Shown here: positions 1 to 8,530 of the stretch, in pieces
Layout: every line of letters begins with the position of its first letter
How positions within the stretch are numbered: position 1 is the first letter of the stretch
Origin: an uncultured Lachnospiraceae bacterium
GTDB taxonomy: Bacteria > Bacillota_A > Clostridia > Lachnospirales > Lachnospiraceae
Length of the DNA: 17,516 nt
Assembly: GCA_905200565.1 (NCBI GenBank)
Contig: CAJKKX010000009.1
Span: 1 to 17,516, forward strand
Direction: 5' to 3'
Notes under the pieces: model-generated
What the model was told of the DNA's origin: nothing
Seen by the model: the letters and a program-made list of their open reading frames with translations, nothing else
Databases searched by the model: none
Translations under genes and position numbers: made by a program

Positions 1-84
1 TAAGCAACAAGATGGGTAATTCCTTACTGGCTGTAAGGGGTATTAACCATAAATACATTGTAGTAGCAGAAGGAGGAAAATGCA

Positions 85-529
85 GTGAAGCAGATTTATC
101 GTTCATATAAGGTAAATAATATGGTTCTTTTGTATCTTCTGGACAGTGAAACACAGACGATGGGATTTACTGTGCTGCCGGAAGATATGGGCGCTGATAG
201 AAGAAGCAATCGCTCTTTACAGAAAATGTACGCCGATTATCAGAAATGCAAGAGTGAGCCGCAGCGGATCCGTGGTACGTTCTTATGCAAAGCCGGAGGG
301 GTATCAGATCGTTGAATTGCTCAGCGAAGAAGGAGCACTTCTGGTCGTACACAGCTTTCAGCCTGAGGGGATAATTGCAGGGTATCAGAAAAATCTGAGA
401 GGTTATCATATCAGCAGCATGTTTGCAGACAACGCAATCAGTGCCTCTCTGGGAGAGGACGGATATCTGCAGATCGAAGCTATGCACGCGTTTGACGGAG
501 CTGTTTTTCACTGCCTGCGGGCAGAATAA
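85..529 (+). pseudogene. Relic of a GH36-type alpha-galactosidase, internally deleted and frameshifted
   Basis: A GTG at 85 sits 9 bases after AGGAGG (70-75) and opens a frame reading MKQIYRSYKVNNMVLLYLLD and on to LPEDMG, which resembles the extreme N-terminus of clostridial GH36 alpha-galactosidases. From about 182 the sense continues one frame over, as ALIEEAIALYRKCTPIIRNA followed by a beta-rich stretch ending at the TAA of 527-529. That second part resembles the C-terminal end of the barrel and the C-terminal domain of the same family. The GTG frame itself runs on as nonsense to a stop at 313-315. The family is usually about 700 residues and only about 36 N-terminal and 115 C-terminal residues remain, so the catalytic barrel is gone. 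The family call is from memory of typical sequences, not a search. It lies 22 bp upstream of the sensor kinase, where a hydrolase of the same sugar locus would be expected. A less likely alternative is two unrelated fragments. Confidence 0.5.
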
Positions 530-551
530 TTTCCTGGGAGGGGATCCGGCC

Positions 552-2324
552 GTGAAAAATTTTCATTCTCTGAGAGTAAAGATAGCAGCAGTATTTTGTG
601 TCTGTGTCATTATTCCTCTGCTAGGCGTAAACCTGGTAGTGTTCAAGTGGTATCAGCAAAACCTGGAGGAAAGCACAGTACGGGTATATGATATGGTCAG
701 CGACCAGATTGAAACGAACCTTGATACATATCTGACTGCCGTAAAACGAATTTCACTGTATCCATATTACAACAATCAGATACAGGAAATCCTTTATGAT
801 ATATCCATACATGGAGACCGGAGTGTAATGACCAGGGAAAACAATGATATTATGAATGATTTTCTGTTTAATATGCTGATTCAGGATCAGGAAATCCAGT
901 CGGTGTTTATTACAGACCTGGATGGAAATGTGGTTTATAATAAGAGCAACGGAGGATATTATCGCGATACGGATTACTTCAAAAGCTATATTGCATCTAT
1001 GGATGAGGAATTTCTGATAATTCCCACGCATCCCCAGAGCTATGTGAACCGTACCCGCAAAAATGTTTTCAGCTATGTGCGGGTAATTAAAGAAGTAAAT
1101 ACAAATACACCGATCGGCTATGCAATTCTGGAAATGGACAGCGGGCTGATTATGGAAATGACAGAAAAAAACAGTGACGTCTCAGATGCGTATATTGCGG
1201 TTACACTGCAGGATGGCTCCATGCTGAACGGAACGATACCGGAAGAGCAGTTGGAAGCTTTTTCAGAGTATTTTTCTGAGACCGGCAAGGATGACAGCGA
1301 AGGAAGCGTAATAATTGATGGGAATCGTTACCTGCTCAGTGTATCTGCAAAAAGTGACAATGACCTGGTGACCTGGATATTTCAGAAGGAAGAGGTAGTC
1401 ATGTCGGGGCTGAATCAGATGGCCAGGCTGACGACGCTTATCCTGATTCTGGTCAGTGCGGCAGTTCTGGCAGCAACGGTAGTGGCTTCACGGCAGCTGA
1501 CAGCTCCGCTGGTGCATCTTCGCGACGCAATGATGCAGGTAAAGCATGGAAACTTTAAGGCGAAGGTAAAAGAAGCCGGAGGCAGGGATGAGGTAGGAGA
1601 GCTGACAGACTGCTTTAACTCTATGCTGGATGCGATCGACGATTTGATCACAAGGGAATATAAGCTGAAGCTCCAGGAAAGAGACGCAAATCTTCAGGCG
1701 CTGCAGAACCAGATTAATCCGCATTTTCTGTATAATACGCTGGAGAGCATTACGATGATGGCGGAAATTAACGACGATACGGATGTGGCGGAGATGGTGA
1801 CGGATCTGGGCAAGTTTATGCGGTTTACACTTACGACCAGAGATGCAATGGTACGCCTGAGCGAGGAGCTGGCCTGTGTAGAGAATTATGTACAGATCCA
1901 GAATGTCCGGTATGACCATTGTATATCTCTGAGTGTGGATTGTCCAAAGAAGCTGGCAGATAACCGGATCGTAAAGCTGAGCATCCAGCCGGTTGTCGAG
2001 AACGCTATCTTACATGGCACAGGAGGAGCCGGGAGCGGAATCCATCTTCGAATCAGAGTGCGGGAGGAAAATTCTGATATGGAAATTCTTATCGCGGATG
2101 ATGGGCAGGGGATGGATCCGGAAACGCTGGCGGGCGTTATAAAAAATCTGGAGCAGGGAGAGGAGACGGAACGGCCCGGGCAGAGTATCGGTCTGAAAAA
2201 TGTGCATCAGCGGATAAAGCTGAGGTATGGAGAAAAATACGGATTAAAAATAACAAGCAAACCGGGAAAAGGGACGGAGGTTCGACTGCTGCTGCCGTGC
2301 AGCCGGGAGGAAAGTCATGCTTAG
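552..2324 (+). CDS. YesM-type sensor histidine kinase
   Basis: Membrane sensor kinase, 590 residues, partner of the response regulator that overlaps its end. The start is the GTG at 552, placed after GGGAGGGG (536-543); upstream in-frame codons run through the preceding relic and carry no ribosome site. Residues 11-31 form a first membrane helix. Residues about 32-290 are an extracytoplasmic sensing region of the size seen in Cache-type kinases. A second helix lies at about 292-316, followed by a HAMP segment to about 370. The His_kinase motif NPHFLYN is at 389-395 with His391 as the expected phospho-acceptor. The ATP-binding part shows an N box around Asn484, DDGQG at 516-520, and a G2 stretch with GQSIGLKN near 544. 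In this family (LytS/YesM class) the signal is commonly an extracellular sugar or a binding-protein complex. The ligand here is inferred, not known, to be the sugar of the downstream transporter. Confidence 0.93.
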   Translation: MKNFHSLRVKIAAVFCVCVIIPLLGVNLVVFKWYQQNLEESTVRVYDMVSDQIETNLDTYLTAVKRISLYPYYNNQIQEILYDISIHGDRSVMTRENNDIMNDFLFNMLIQDQEIQSVFITDLDGNVVYNKSNGGYYRDTDYFKSYIASMDEEFLIIPTHPQSYVNRTRKNVFSYVRVIKEVNTNTPIGYAILEMDSGLIMEMTEKNSDVSDAYIAVTLQDGSMLNGTIPEEQLEAFSEYFSETGKDDSEGSVIIDGNRYLLSVSAKSDNDLVTWIFQKEEVVMSGLNQMARLTTLILILVSAAVLAATVVASRQLTAPLVHLRDAMMQVKHGNFKAKVKEAGGRDEVGELTDCFNSMLDAIDDLITREYKLKLQERDANLQALQNQINPHFLYNTLESITMMAEINDDTDVAEMVTDLGKFMRFTLTTRDAMVRLSEELACVENYVQIQNVRYDHCISLSVDCPKKLADNRIVKLSIQPVVENAILHGTGGAGSGIHLRIRVREENSDMEILIADDGQGMDPETLAGVIKNLEQGEETERPGQSIGLKNVHQRIKLRYGEKYGLKITSKPGKGTEVRLLLPCSREESHA

Positions 2325-3867
2325 AATTATGGTTGTGGATGATGAACCCATTATATTAAAAGGGATAAAGAGTATCATTAAGAGACGGGCACAGGATTAT
2401 GTGGTAGCGGGAGAAGCAAAAAGCCTGGAGGAGGCGGTAAATACGGCGCTTGCGTGCCGGCCGGATGTCATTATCACAGATATCCGTATGCCGGACGGAA
2501 CAGGGCTGGAAATGATCGAACGGCTGCTGGATAAGCTGCCGGATACGAAATATGTGGTACTGAGCGGATACGGAGAATTTGAGTATGCGCAGGAGGCACT
2601 GCGGCTGGGAGTTTCTGATTATATATTGAAACCGGTAAACAGCAGAGAAATTTATTCTGTGCTGGAGAAAATGACGGCGCTGTTTCAGGAAAAAAGGCAG
2701 AGCCTTTCAAGGAAAAATGCGGAAAGAATCAGAGACGCTCTTTATCAGTTTTTTTACCGGAATAACAGGGGAGAAGAGGGAGTGCTGCGGCAGAGTCTGA
2801 AAGAAAGCTGTTTTTTCACAGTAGTGTTACTCCAGCTCCCGGCGATATGCGGAAGCGAAATACGGCAGCAGGGAATCCGGGCAGCAGAGGGCTGGCTGGA
2901 AAAAAATCAGACGGGTTTTGTGACAGCAGATGGCAATGAAATATGTATTCTGCTGCAGACGGAGAAGGTATCGGATATTCATTTTATAAATCATTTTCTT
3001 CTGGAGCAGATGAAGGAGCTGGGGATAGAGGGAAGCTGCCTTTATGTCAGCGACACTGTGTCGGATACGGACAGTCTGTCCGGGCTTTTTAGGCAGGCAA
3101 AGCAGTGCCAGGGAATGAGCTTTTACAGAACGAAGAAGCAGCAGATACAAAGATGGAGCGGAGAGGAAATGGTTCCGTTTACCATTGATTTACTTCAGAA
3201 TCACGTGGAATCTGAGCTGTGCGCTCTGCTTGAACAGAGAAAAGCGGAAGAAGCGGAAGAAAAGCTGCGCGGTCAGATGACATGGTGTGCCCGGAAGATG
3301 ATTATCCCGCAGGATGTAGCGCGGTATTTCCAGGGACTGCTTCGTCTGGCGATTGCCCAGATGAGGACGGACGGTTTTTTACCGCCGGTTCTTGACGACA
3401 TCCTGAATGAACAGATTTTCAGTGTAAATGACTGCAGCAGCAGCGAAGAACTTCTGGAAAAAGTAAAGGTTATATTGCAGGAACTGACAAGGGAGGATCA
3501 AAGAACCGGTGAGACAGGCTCCTCGCGGATCGTTCAGGAAATCAAAAGATATATTCAGGAGCATTATGCGGAAAATATTAATTTAAATGCGCTGGCGGAT
3601 CAGGTTTATTTAAGCCCCAAATATCTCAGCGATTTGTTCAAACGGGAAACAGGAGAAAATTATACCAGTTATCTTCTGTACGTGCGCATGGAGCATGCAA
3701 AAAAATATCTGATGCAGTTTGATCTGAAAATATATGAAGTAGCGGAACTGACCGGATATGCAAGTCCGAAACAGTTTATCAGGGTATTTAAAAAGGAAGT
3801 GGGAGTTACTCCGGGTGAGTATCGGAATCAGGTGGGAAATGGAAAACAGGCACCTTTTCGGGAATAG
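2317..3867 (+). CDS. YesN-type response regulator with AraC-family DNA-binding domain
   Basis: Cytoplasmic transcription factor of 516 residues, phosphorylated by the adjacent kinase. Its ATG overlaps the kinase's 3' end by 8 bases and follows GGGAGGAAA, which implies translational coupling. The receiver domain (about 1-120) has the acidic pair Asp8-Asp9, the phospho-acceptor Asp55 in ITDIRMPDG and the conserved Lys105 in ILKPVN. A long middle region (about 125-400) has no recognisable motif, as is usual for YesN proteins. The C-terminal part (about 405-507) is a double helix-turn-helix of the AraC/XylS type, including LSPKYLSDLFKRETG and the second-helix region TGYASPKQFIRVFKKEVGVTPGEYR. By family precedent it activates the neighbouring transport genes starting at 3944. 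The direct target site is not established here. Confidence 0.94.
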   Translation: MLRIMVVDDEPIILKGIKSIIKRRAQDYVVAGEAKSLEEAVNTALACRPDVIITDIRMPDGTGLEMIERLLDKLPDTKYVVLSGYGEFEYAQEALRLGVSDYILKPVNSREIYSVLEKMTALFQEKRQSLSRKNAERIRDALYQFFYRNNRGEEGVLRQSLKESCFFTVVLLQLPAICGSEIRQQGIRAAEGWLEKNQTGFVTADGNEICILLQTEKVSDIHFINHFLLEQMKELGIEGSCLYVSDTVSDTDSLSGLFRQAKQCQGMSFYRTKKQQIQRWSGEEMVPFTIDLLQNHVESELCALLEQRKAEEAEEKLRGQMTWCARKMIIPQDVARYFQGLLRLAIAQMRTDGFLPPVLDDILNEQIFSVNDCSSSEELLEKVKVILQELTREDQRTGETGSSRIVQEIKRYIQEHYAENINLNALADQVYLSPKYLSDLFKRETGENYTSYLLYVRMEHAKKYLMQFDLKIYEVAELTGYASPKQFIRVFKKEVGVTPGEYRNQVGNGKQAPFRE

Positions 3868-3943
3868 GAGCGCTTTTTTGCATGCACGGGAAAGTTTATA
3901 ATAACACCATCAAAAAAAGTGCAGTGCACACGAAAGGAGAAGC
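3868..3943 (+). promoter_or_regulatory. Probable activator-dependent promoter region before the solute-binding protein gene
   Basis: The 76-bp gap holds a perfect TATAAT (3897-3902), but the hexamer 17 bp upstream is only a T run (3874-3879), far from TTGACA. A poor -35 is what an activator-dependent promoter would look like. Between it and the start codon lies a short inverted repeat, GTGCAGTGCAC (3919-3929). That YesN-type protein acts here is inference from position. Confidence 0.4.
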
Positions 3944-5188
3944 ATGGACATGAAAAAATGGGGAAAACGGTTGTTTGCAGTATCTGCATTAGCGGCAATG
4001 TGCGCAGGAGGAACTGCTTTTGCAGAAGAGGAAATTACACTGACTTATATGGGATGGCTGGACAATAATGAAGACGGCCTCCGGGCAGTGGCGGATCTGT
4101 ATGAAGAGGCGAATCCAAATGTAAAGATCGAAATCGAGCTTCTGGAATCGGATCAGTATGATACAGTCTATATGGCGAGAATGGCTTCCGGTGAAGCGGC
4201 GGATCTGATGTCCATCCGTTATCAGGAGGACAATAAAAAGAATTATGCTTCCGGAGACTATGTGGCGGATCTGACCGGTCAGCCGGCGGTAGGATATCTC
4301 AAGGAGGGACTTGACCAGGTATCTGCGTATGAAGGAGAGATTCAGGGAATCCCGGTGGCAGCTGATTGCTGGGGACTGTGGTACAATGCAGATATGCTGG
4401 AGAAGCTTGGCCTGGAGGTCCCGACTACTATCGGCGAATTCAGAAACTGCTGCGAAACTGCCAAGGAGGCCGGATATGTGCCGATTGCAAATGGTCTGCA
4501 GGATGGATGGACGGCGTGGATGACGCTCTGGACGCTGTGGGGCAAGGCAGGAGAGGCGGCCCCGACGCTGTTTGACAGGTTCCAGATTGGGGAAGCAACG
4601 CTTTCTGATGTAGAGGAGGTCAGATGGGCATTTGATACGGCGAAAGAATACTATGACGCAGGTTATTACCCGGAAAATGTGCTTGGGACATCACAGGACA
4701 GCGCCGTGCAGCTCTGGTACAACCAGGAAGCCCTGTTCTGCCCGAACGGAAGCTTTTTCCTTACGGAAGTAGAGGCGGCAGATCCGGATTTTACATATGG
4801 GTTCTGTAAGCAGCCTTATAATGAAGAGCCGCAGGAGGATATCTGTGCGCAGGGCGGATATACATTCAGTATGGCGGCATATAAGCAGGGGGAACATGTG
4901 GATCAGGCAATTGATTTTATCAATTTCTTCTTCACGCCGGAAAATTACAGTGTGTATGTGGAAAAAGCGGCAGTGATCGGCACTACGGTTGAGGGCGTTA
5001 CAGGAGGCGATTCCGGAGCGGCAAAGCAGATTGGAGAATGTATCACGCCGATGAATACGAATCTTCATCCGGGGGCTGCCCAGGATGCGGCTACTGATGG
5101 GCTGGCGGCTGTGTTTGCGGGAGTGAAGACTTCGGATGAGGTCGTAGCGGAGATGGACCAGATGCTGCAGGATTCTTTAACAAAATAG
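3944..5188 (+). CDS. Extracellular sugar-binding protein of a CUT1 ABC transporter
   Basis: Solute-binding protein (SBP_bac_1 family), 414 residues, that captures a carbohydrate outside the cell and delivers it to the two permeases downstream. The N-terminus is a signal peptide: basic KKWGKR, a hydrophobic stretch, then an AFA site at 25-27 before EEEITLTYMGW. Cys20 lies inside the hydrophobic stretch, but AAMC does not fit a lipobox, so anchoring is uncertain; many Gram-positive homologues are lipoproteins. The mature part shows typical family segments: LYEEANPNVKIEIELLESD, GEIQGIPVAADCWGLWYNAD, and a C-terminal ITPMNTNLHPGAAQDAATDG stretch. Two starts are possible, ATG 3944 (4 bases after GGAG) and ATG 3950 (10 bases after); the second gives the more usual MKKW opening. 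A hairpin follows the gene, which suggests higher expression than the permeases. The substrate cannot be read from the sequence. Confidence 0.92.
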   Translation: MDMKKWGKRLFAVSALAAMCAGGTAFAEEEITLTYMGWLDNNEDGLRAVADLYEEANPNVKIEIELLESDQYDTVYMARMASGEAADLMSIRYQEDNKKNYASGDYVADLTGQPAVGYLKEGLDQVSAYEGEIQGIPVAADCWGLWYNADMLEKLGLEVPTTIGEFRNCCETAKEAGYVPIANGLQDGWTAWMTLWTLWGKAGEAAPTLFDRFQIGEATLSDVEEVRWAFDTAKEYYDAGYYPENVLGTSQDSAVQLWYNQEALFCPNGSFFLTEVEAADPDFTYGFCKQPYNEEPQEDICAQGGYTFSMAAYKQGEHVDQAIDFINFFFTPENYSVYVEKAAVIGTTVEGVTGGDSGAAKQIGECITPMNTNLHPGAAQDAATDGLAAVFAGVKTSDEVVAEMDQMLQDSLTK

Positions 5189-5200
5189 GCTGATTTATGG

Positions 5201-5229
5201 GGGCTGGGGGAAAACTCCCGGCTCTTTTT
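5201..5229 (+). terminator. Hairpin with short T-run between binding protein and permease genes
   Basis: GCTGGGGG (5203-5210), loop AAAA (5211-5214) and CTCCCGGC (5215-5222) pair over 8 bp with two G-T wobbles, followed by TCTTTTT. This is an intrinsic-terminator shape inside the operon. Such intergenic hairpins usually cause partial termination or 3'-end protection, leaving more binding-protein mRNA than permease mRNA. Confidence 0.7.
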
Positions 5230-5248
5230 CTGCCAGAAAGGAGAAAAT

Positions 5249-6130
5249 ATGAAGCAAAAAAACCGAAAAAAGCAGCTGGAACCCTATTTGCTTATCTTGC
5301 CCGGGCTGCTGATATTTACCGTTTTTTTTGTGATCCCGGTGATGACTACCTTTGTATACAGCTTTACAAATTATGACGGATTCCAGCCGAAGCTGAATTT
5401 TGTGGGATGGAAAAATTACATTAATATATTTACCAATGATAAAAAATTCTGGGCTTCCATTGTCAATAATATAAAGCTGGTTCTCTGTTACAATACCATT
5501 GGCCTTTTTATTTCGGTTTCGCTTGCGCTTGTCCTGAATAAAATACGGTTTAAAAATTTTTACCGGGCCTGCTTTTTTATTCCTGTCGTGATGAGCACAG
5601 TTGCGATCGGATATACCTGGAGCTTTATGTTTGATCCGACAAATGGAATTTTCAGCGGTATTTCAAAGCTGCTGGGACTTCCGGTGGTGGATTTCCTGGG
5701 AAATTATAAGCTGGCGCTGTATGCGGTGATTTTTGTAGATATCTGGAAAGGGCAGGGAAATAATATGATCATTCTCCTGGCGGGGCTGCAGTCTATTCCG
5801 GCGGATGTGTACGAGAGCGCCAGGATCGACGGTGCGACTACATGGCAGCAGATACGTTACATTACGCTGCCGCTGCTGAAGCCGACGATTTCCGTTGTAA
5901 TATTGCTGACGACGATCGGCTGCATCAAGGCCTTTGACCTGACCTACGTTATGACAAAGGGAGGACCGTTTAACAGCTCTGAGCTGATGACCGTGCGTAT
6001 TTTTAATGAGGCATTCGGAGGTTCAGCCCATTATTATGGATATGCATCGGCGGAATCGACGATTCTGTTTGTGCTGGTACTGATTGTTTCACTGATTCAG
6101 CTGAAAGTTACGCGTGAAAAGGAGGCATGA
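5249..6130 (+). CDS. CUT1 sugar ABC transporter permease, MalF/UgpA type
   Basis: Integral membrane protein of 293 residues forming one half of the transport channel. AAAGGAG lies 6 bases before ATG 5249. It has a basic N-terminus (MKQKNRKKQ), then six expected hydrophobic segments beginning with LLILPGLLIFTVFFVIPVM. The cytoplasmic EAA loop that docks on the ATPase runs from about 188 to 211 (YESARIDGATTWQQI, ending in LPLL). The KGGPFNSSELMTVRIF stretch near 245 is typical of the MalF side. The stop overlaps the next gene by ATGA, so the two permeases are translationally coupled. No ATPase gene is present in this operon, as is normal for Firmicute CUT1 systems that share an MsmX-type ATPase. 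Confidence 0.93.
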   Translation: MKQKNRKKQLEPYLLILPGLLIFTVFFVIPVMTTFVYSFTNYDGFQPKLNFVGWKNYINIFTNDKKFWASIVNNIKLVLCYNTIGLFISVSLALVLNKIRFKNFYRACFFIPVVMSTVAIGYTWSFMFDPTNGIFSGISKLLGLPVVDFLGNYKLALYAVIFVDIWKGQGNNMIILLAGLQSIPADVYESARIDGATTWQQIRYITLPLLKPTISVVILLTTIGCIKAFDLTYVMTKGGPFNSSELMTVRIFNEAFGGSAHYYGYASAESTILFVLVLIVSLIQLKVTREKEA

Positions 6131-6960
6131 AAAATATGCGGAAAAAAGCTCTGAGCATATGCGGCTATAGTCTGATTACGGTGCTGGCGCTGCTGTATAT
6201 GTATCCTGTGTTTATGGTTTTGATGAATTCTTTCAAGACCTCTGCGGAAATACGCACATCCGGATTATCCATGCCGGAGAGTCTTTACCTTGGCAATTAC
6301 GTGACTGCCTGGGTAAAAGGAAACTTTGGACGTTCCCTTATTAACAGTATTATTGTGACCGGGGGAAGTCTGGTGGCAATTTACTTTCTGAACATCATTA
6401 CAGCGTATCCGTTTGCAAGAATGAAATTTGCCGGAAAAGGCGCCCTGTTTATGCTTCTGCTCAGCGGAATTATGTTTCCGATACAGATGGCGATTATTCC
6501 GCTGTTCGGAATGATTACGAGGCTGGGACTGGTGAATAACCCGCTGGGGCTGATTTTTGTGTATACCGCCTTTTCTATTCCGATGGGGGTACTGTTGATT
6601 TCGAATTTTATAAAGGGGCTGCCGGTTGAGATTGAAGAGGTCGCGAGTATTGACGGGTGCGGGACGGTCCGCATGATGTTTCAGATTGTCAGACCGCTGA
6701 TTAAACCGGTCATGAGTACATTGATCATTATTAATGCGATTAATATATGGAATGATTTGCTGCTCCCGATTATTGTCCTCACTACAAAGGATTCCAAAAC
6801 GATGCCGGCGGGACTGATGTATTTTTCCGGTCAGTATAATACACAGTGGGAGTAGGTAACGGCGGCGGTAATAATTATCAGTCTGCCGATGATTATTTTC
6901 TATATCCTGATGCAAAAGGATATTGTAAACGGACTGGCGTCCGGGGCGGTAAAATCGTAA
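6127..6960 (+). pseudogene. CUT1 sugar ABC transporter permease, MalG type, interrupted by in-frame TAG at 6853-6855
   Basis: Second permease of the transporter, starting at ATG 6127 with a 4-base overlap to its partner. Residues 1-242 look normal: an N-terminal helix, QYNTQWE near the end, and an EAA loop at about 168-195 (EIEEVASIDGCGTVRMMFQI). The frame then meets TAG at codon 243. Reading continues in the same frame without a gap as VTAAVIIISLPMIIFYILMQ and ends GLASGAVKS at TAA 6958-6960. That is the ordinary sixth helix and tail, giving 277 residues, the usual MalG length. Translation stopping at 6855 yields a protein lacking the last membrane helix, probably non-functional. The alternatives are amber suppression or a sequencing error. 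The sequence after the stop still looks well conserved, so the lesion is recent or not real. Confidence 0.85.
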
Positions 6961-6986
6961 ATACAGATTTGAGAGAGGAGATTGAA

Positions 6987-8315
6987 ATGAAGCTGACACC
7001 CAAAATTGTAGGAATTATTGGAAAAAGAAATGAATGGTATTTTTACGGAGACGACCTCCGGCCGGAAGAAATACAGTTTTCCGCGTCAAAATTACTGAGT
7101 GACATTACGGTGGAAGCCTGCGCGCACGGAATCCGCATGAGCGCAATGTGCGTGGGGAAGGGCAGAGGAATTGCGGCTGTGCGGATAAGAGAAAAACAGT
7201 ACCGGATTCCGTGTGTGGTTTTTGGAGAGAAGGAATTTTTTCTCTGTATGGTAATCAGCAGCAATTTTCATTATGGGTATGATCCTTCTGCATACGAGGA
7301 TTCGGATATTACGAAAAAACATGATGCTGCCGGAAACGGGTTTGACAAAGCGGCAAAGGAGCTTCTGCCAGTATACCGCAGGCATGATATTCCGGTGACG
7401 TGGCTGATTGACCCTGTTACAGGTTTCTTTAAAAAAGAGCAGATGATTCGCTGGCATGAGGCATTTGGTGATGATTATGGCATTATGCCTACATCAAACT
7501 TTTTTAAAAATACGGACAATTACAATACCAGGCATACACAGGAGGAGACGGATGAGTTTTTCGGAAAAATGAAGGCGATGACCGAACATCACTTCCCCTA
7601 TTACACGCAGATCGCCGGAATTGATCAGTGGGTCGGAAGCGTCGGAAGTCATTTTGTGAAAAGCTGTGAAAAATATGGGATCCGGGGATTATGGGGGCTG
7701 GGGTATGACCACGGAACCTGCGACACCAGCATGTATCACAGAGGCTGTCCCTGGGACGTATACAAAATGGATACGGAAAATTTCAGAAGACCGGACCCGG
7801 ACAGTGAAATATGGGGATACCAGTGGACCGTCCGCGATATCCTGAATACGGTGCACTGCCCGGAGGGGATAAGCGGAGCGGCTGTATTCAGCACGGATGC
7901 AGACGATATCTTTTTTCATAACATTCTGCAGACGGAAAAAGAATACTATAAACGGATGCTGGAAGAATATAAGAAAAATATGGAGCACAACGAATACTTT
8001 GTATTTCTGGTGCATCAGGAGGACCATGATACACATCACATACAGTGCAACGAATATTATGAGCAGTTCCTGGATTCTGTACTTCCGGATGAGGAAGTTA
8101 CCCTGGCAACGATGCAGGAAATTACGATGTGGCTGGATCTGAAATATGGAAAAGGAAAGCATCCCTCGCAGATGATCGCAATGGAGGATATTCTGGAAGA
8201 CCCGTCCCATGTGGTTTTTGAGGATGAATCCTATGAGGTGTGCGGAAAAATTAAACAACCAAAGGACTGGGGCAGGTTGTGGACTACCAAAATAAATGTC
8301 AAAAACATGGGATGA
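6987..8315 (+). CDS. Uncharacterised 442-residue protein, last gene of the sugar locus
   Basis: I do not recognise the family with confidence. ATG 6987 follows AGAGGAG (6974-6980) by 6 bases and opens MKLTPKIVGIIGKRNEWYFY; an in-frame extension to 6846 would overlap the permease tail and has no ribosome site. No signal peptide or membrane helix is seen, so it is probably cytoplasmic. Residues 1-110 look like a beta-rich domain. The remainder has short hydrophobic strands followed by acidic and His-rich turns, such as VTWLIDPVTGFF (about 136-147), GLGYDHGTCD, and FLVHQEDHDTHH (about 340-351). This layout is compatible with a polysaccharide-deacetylase/GH57-like barrel, but that is a guess from shape, not a family match. 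Position, 26 bp after the permease stop and co-oriented, suggests an enzyme acting on the imported carbohydrate. Confidence 0.85.
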   Translation: MKLTPKIVGIIGKRNEWYFYGDDLRPEEIQFSASKLLSDITVEACAHGIRMSAMCVGKGRGIAAVRIREKQYRIPCVVFGEKEFFLCMVISSNFHYGYDPSAYEDSDITKKHDAAGNGFDKAAKELLPVYRRHDIPVTWLIDPVTGFFKKEQMIRWHEAFGDDYGIMPTSNFFKNTDNYNTRHTQEETDEFFGKMKAMTEHHFPYYTQIAGIDQWVGSVGSHFVKSCEKYGIRGLWGLGYDHGTCDTSMYHRGCPWDVYKMDTENFRRPDPDSEIWGYQWTVRDILNTVHCPEGISGAAVFSTDADDIFFHNILQTEKEYYKRMLEEYKKNMEHNEYFVFLVHQEDHDTHHIQCNEYYEQFLDSVLPDEEVTLATMQEITMWLDLKYGKGKHPSQMIAMEDILEDPSHVVFEDESYEVCGKIKQPKDWGRLWTTKINVKNMG

Positions 8316-8406
8316 TCTGAGAAGTTGTGTTTCAATTTGGGAAATGGCGGGAAATACCGGAAAATCAAGGGATATGGCGATTTTATCATTTGAAAAGAGG
8401 ATTTTT

Positions 8407-8448
8407 TTGACAGCCATTTTGAGTATGAGAATAATTGTATATACAATT
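8407..8448 (+). promoter_or_regulatory. Sigma-A-type promoter with a 16-bp perfect palindromic operator
   Basis: TTGACA (8407-8412), a 17-bp spacer and AATAAT (8430-8435) form a near-consensus promoter. AATTGTATATACAATT (8433-8448) is a perfect palindrome overlapping the -10 and the expected start of transcription. The core TTGTATATACAA is the type of site bound by GntR/HutC-family repressors such as TreR of Bacillus subtilis. No gene follows: a terminator begins 26 bases after the palindrome. The stretch 8316-8406 shows nothing recognisable. Confidence 0.65.
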
Positions 8449-8474
8449 TTCGATAATAGAAGAATGGAAAGGGG

Positions 8475-8511
8475 AAAACCGCCGAAAACACTTGATTTTC
8501 AGCGGTTTTTT
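8475..8511 (+). terminator. Strong intrinsic terminator
   Basis: AAAACCGC (8475-8482) pairs with GCGGTTTT (8502-8509), one C-A mismatch follows, then GAAAA (8484-8488) pairs with TTTTC (8496-8500) around a 7-base loop. The 3' arm runs into a T6 tract. The A-rich 5' flank would let it work in both directions. It ends the orphan transcript from 8407 and perhaps readthrough from the sugar operon. Confidence 0.85.
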
Positions 8512-8530
8512 AACAGAAACGAAAATGAAC

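Noticed and set aside
423..551. Upstream extension of the sensor kinase to 423
   Set aside because: It overlaps the relic gene, has no ribosome site, and would put a polar stretch before the first membrane helix; GTG 552 follows GGGAGGGG.
6846..6986. Upstream extension of the 442-residue protein to 6846
   Set aside because: It reads the permease's sixth-helix region in the wrong frame; ATG 6987 has a proper ribosome site.
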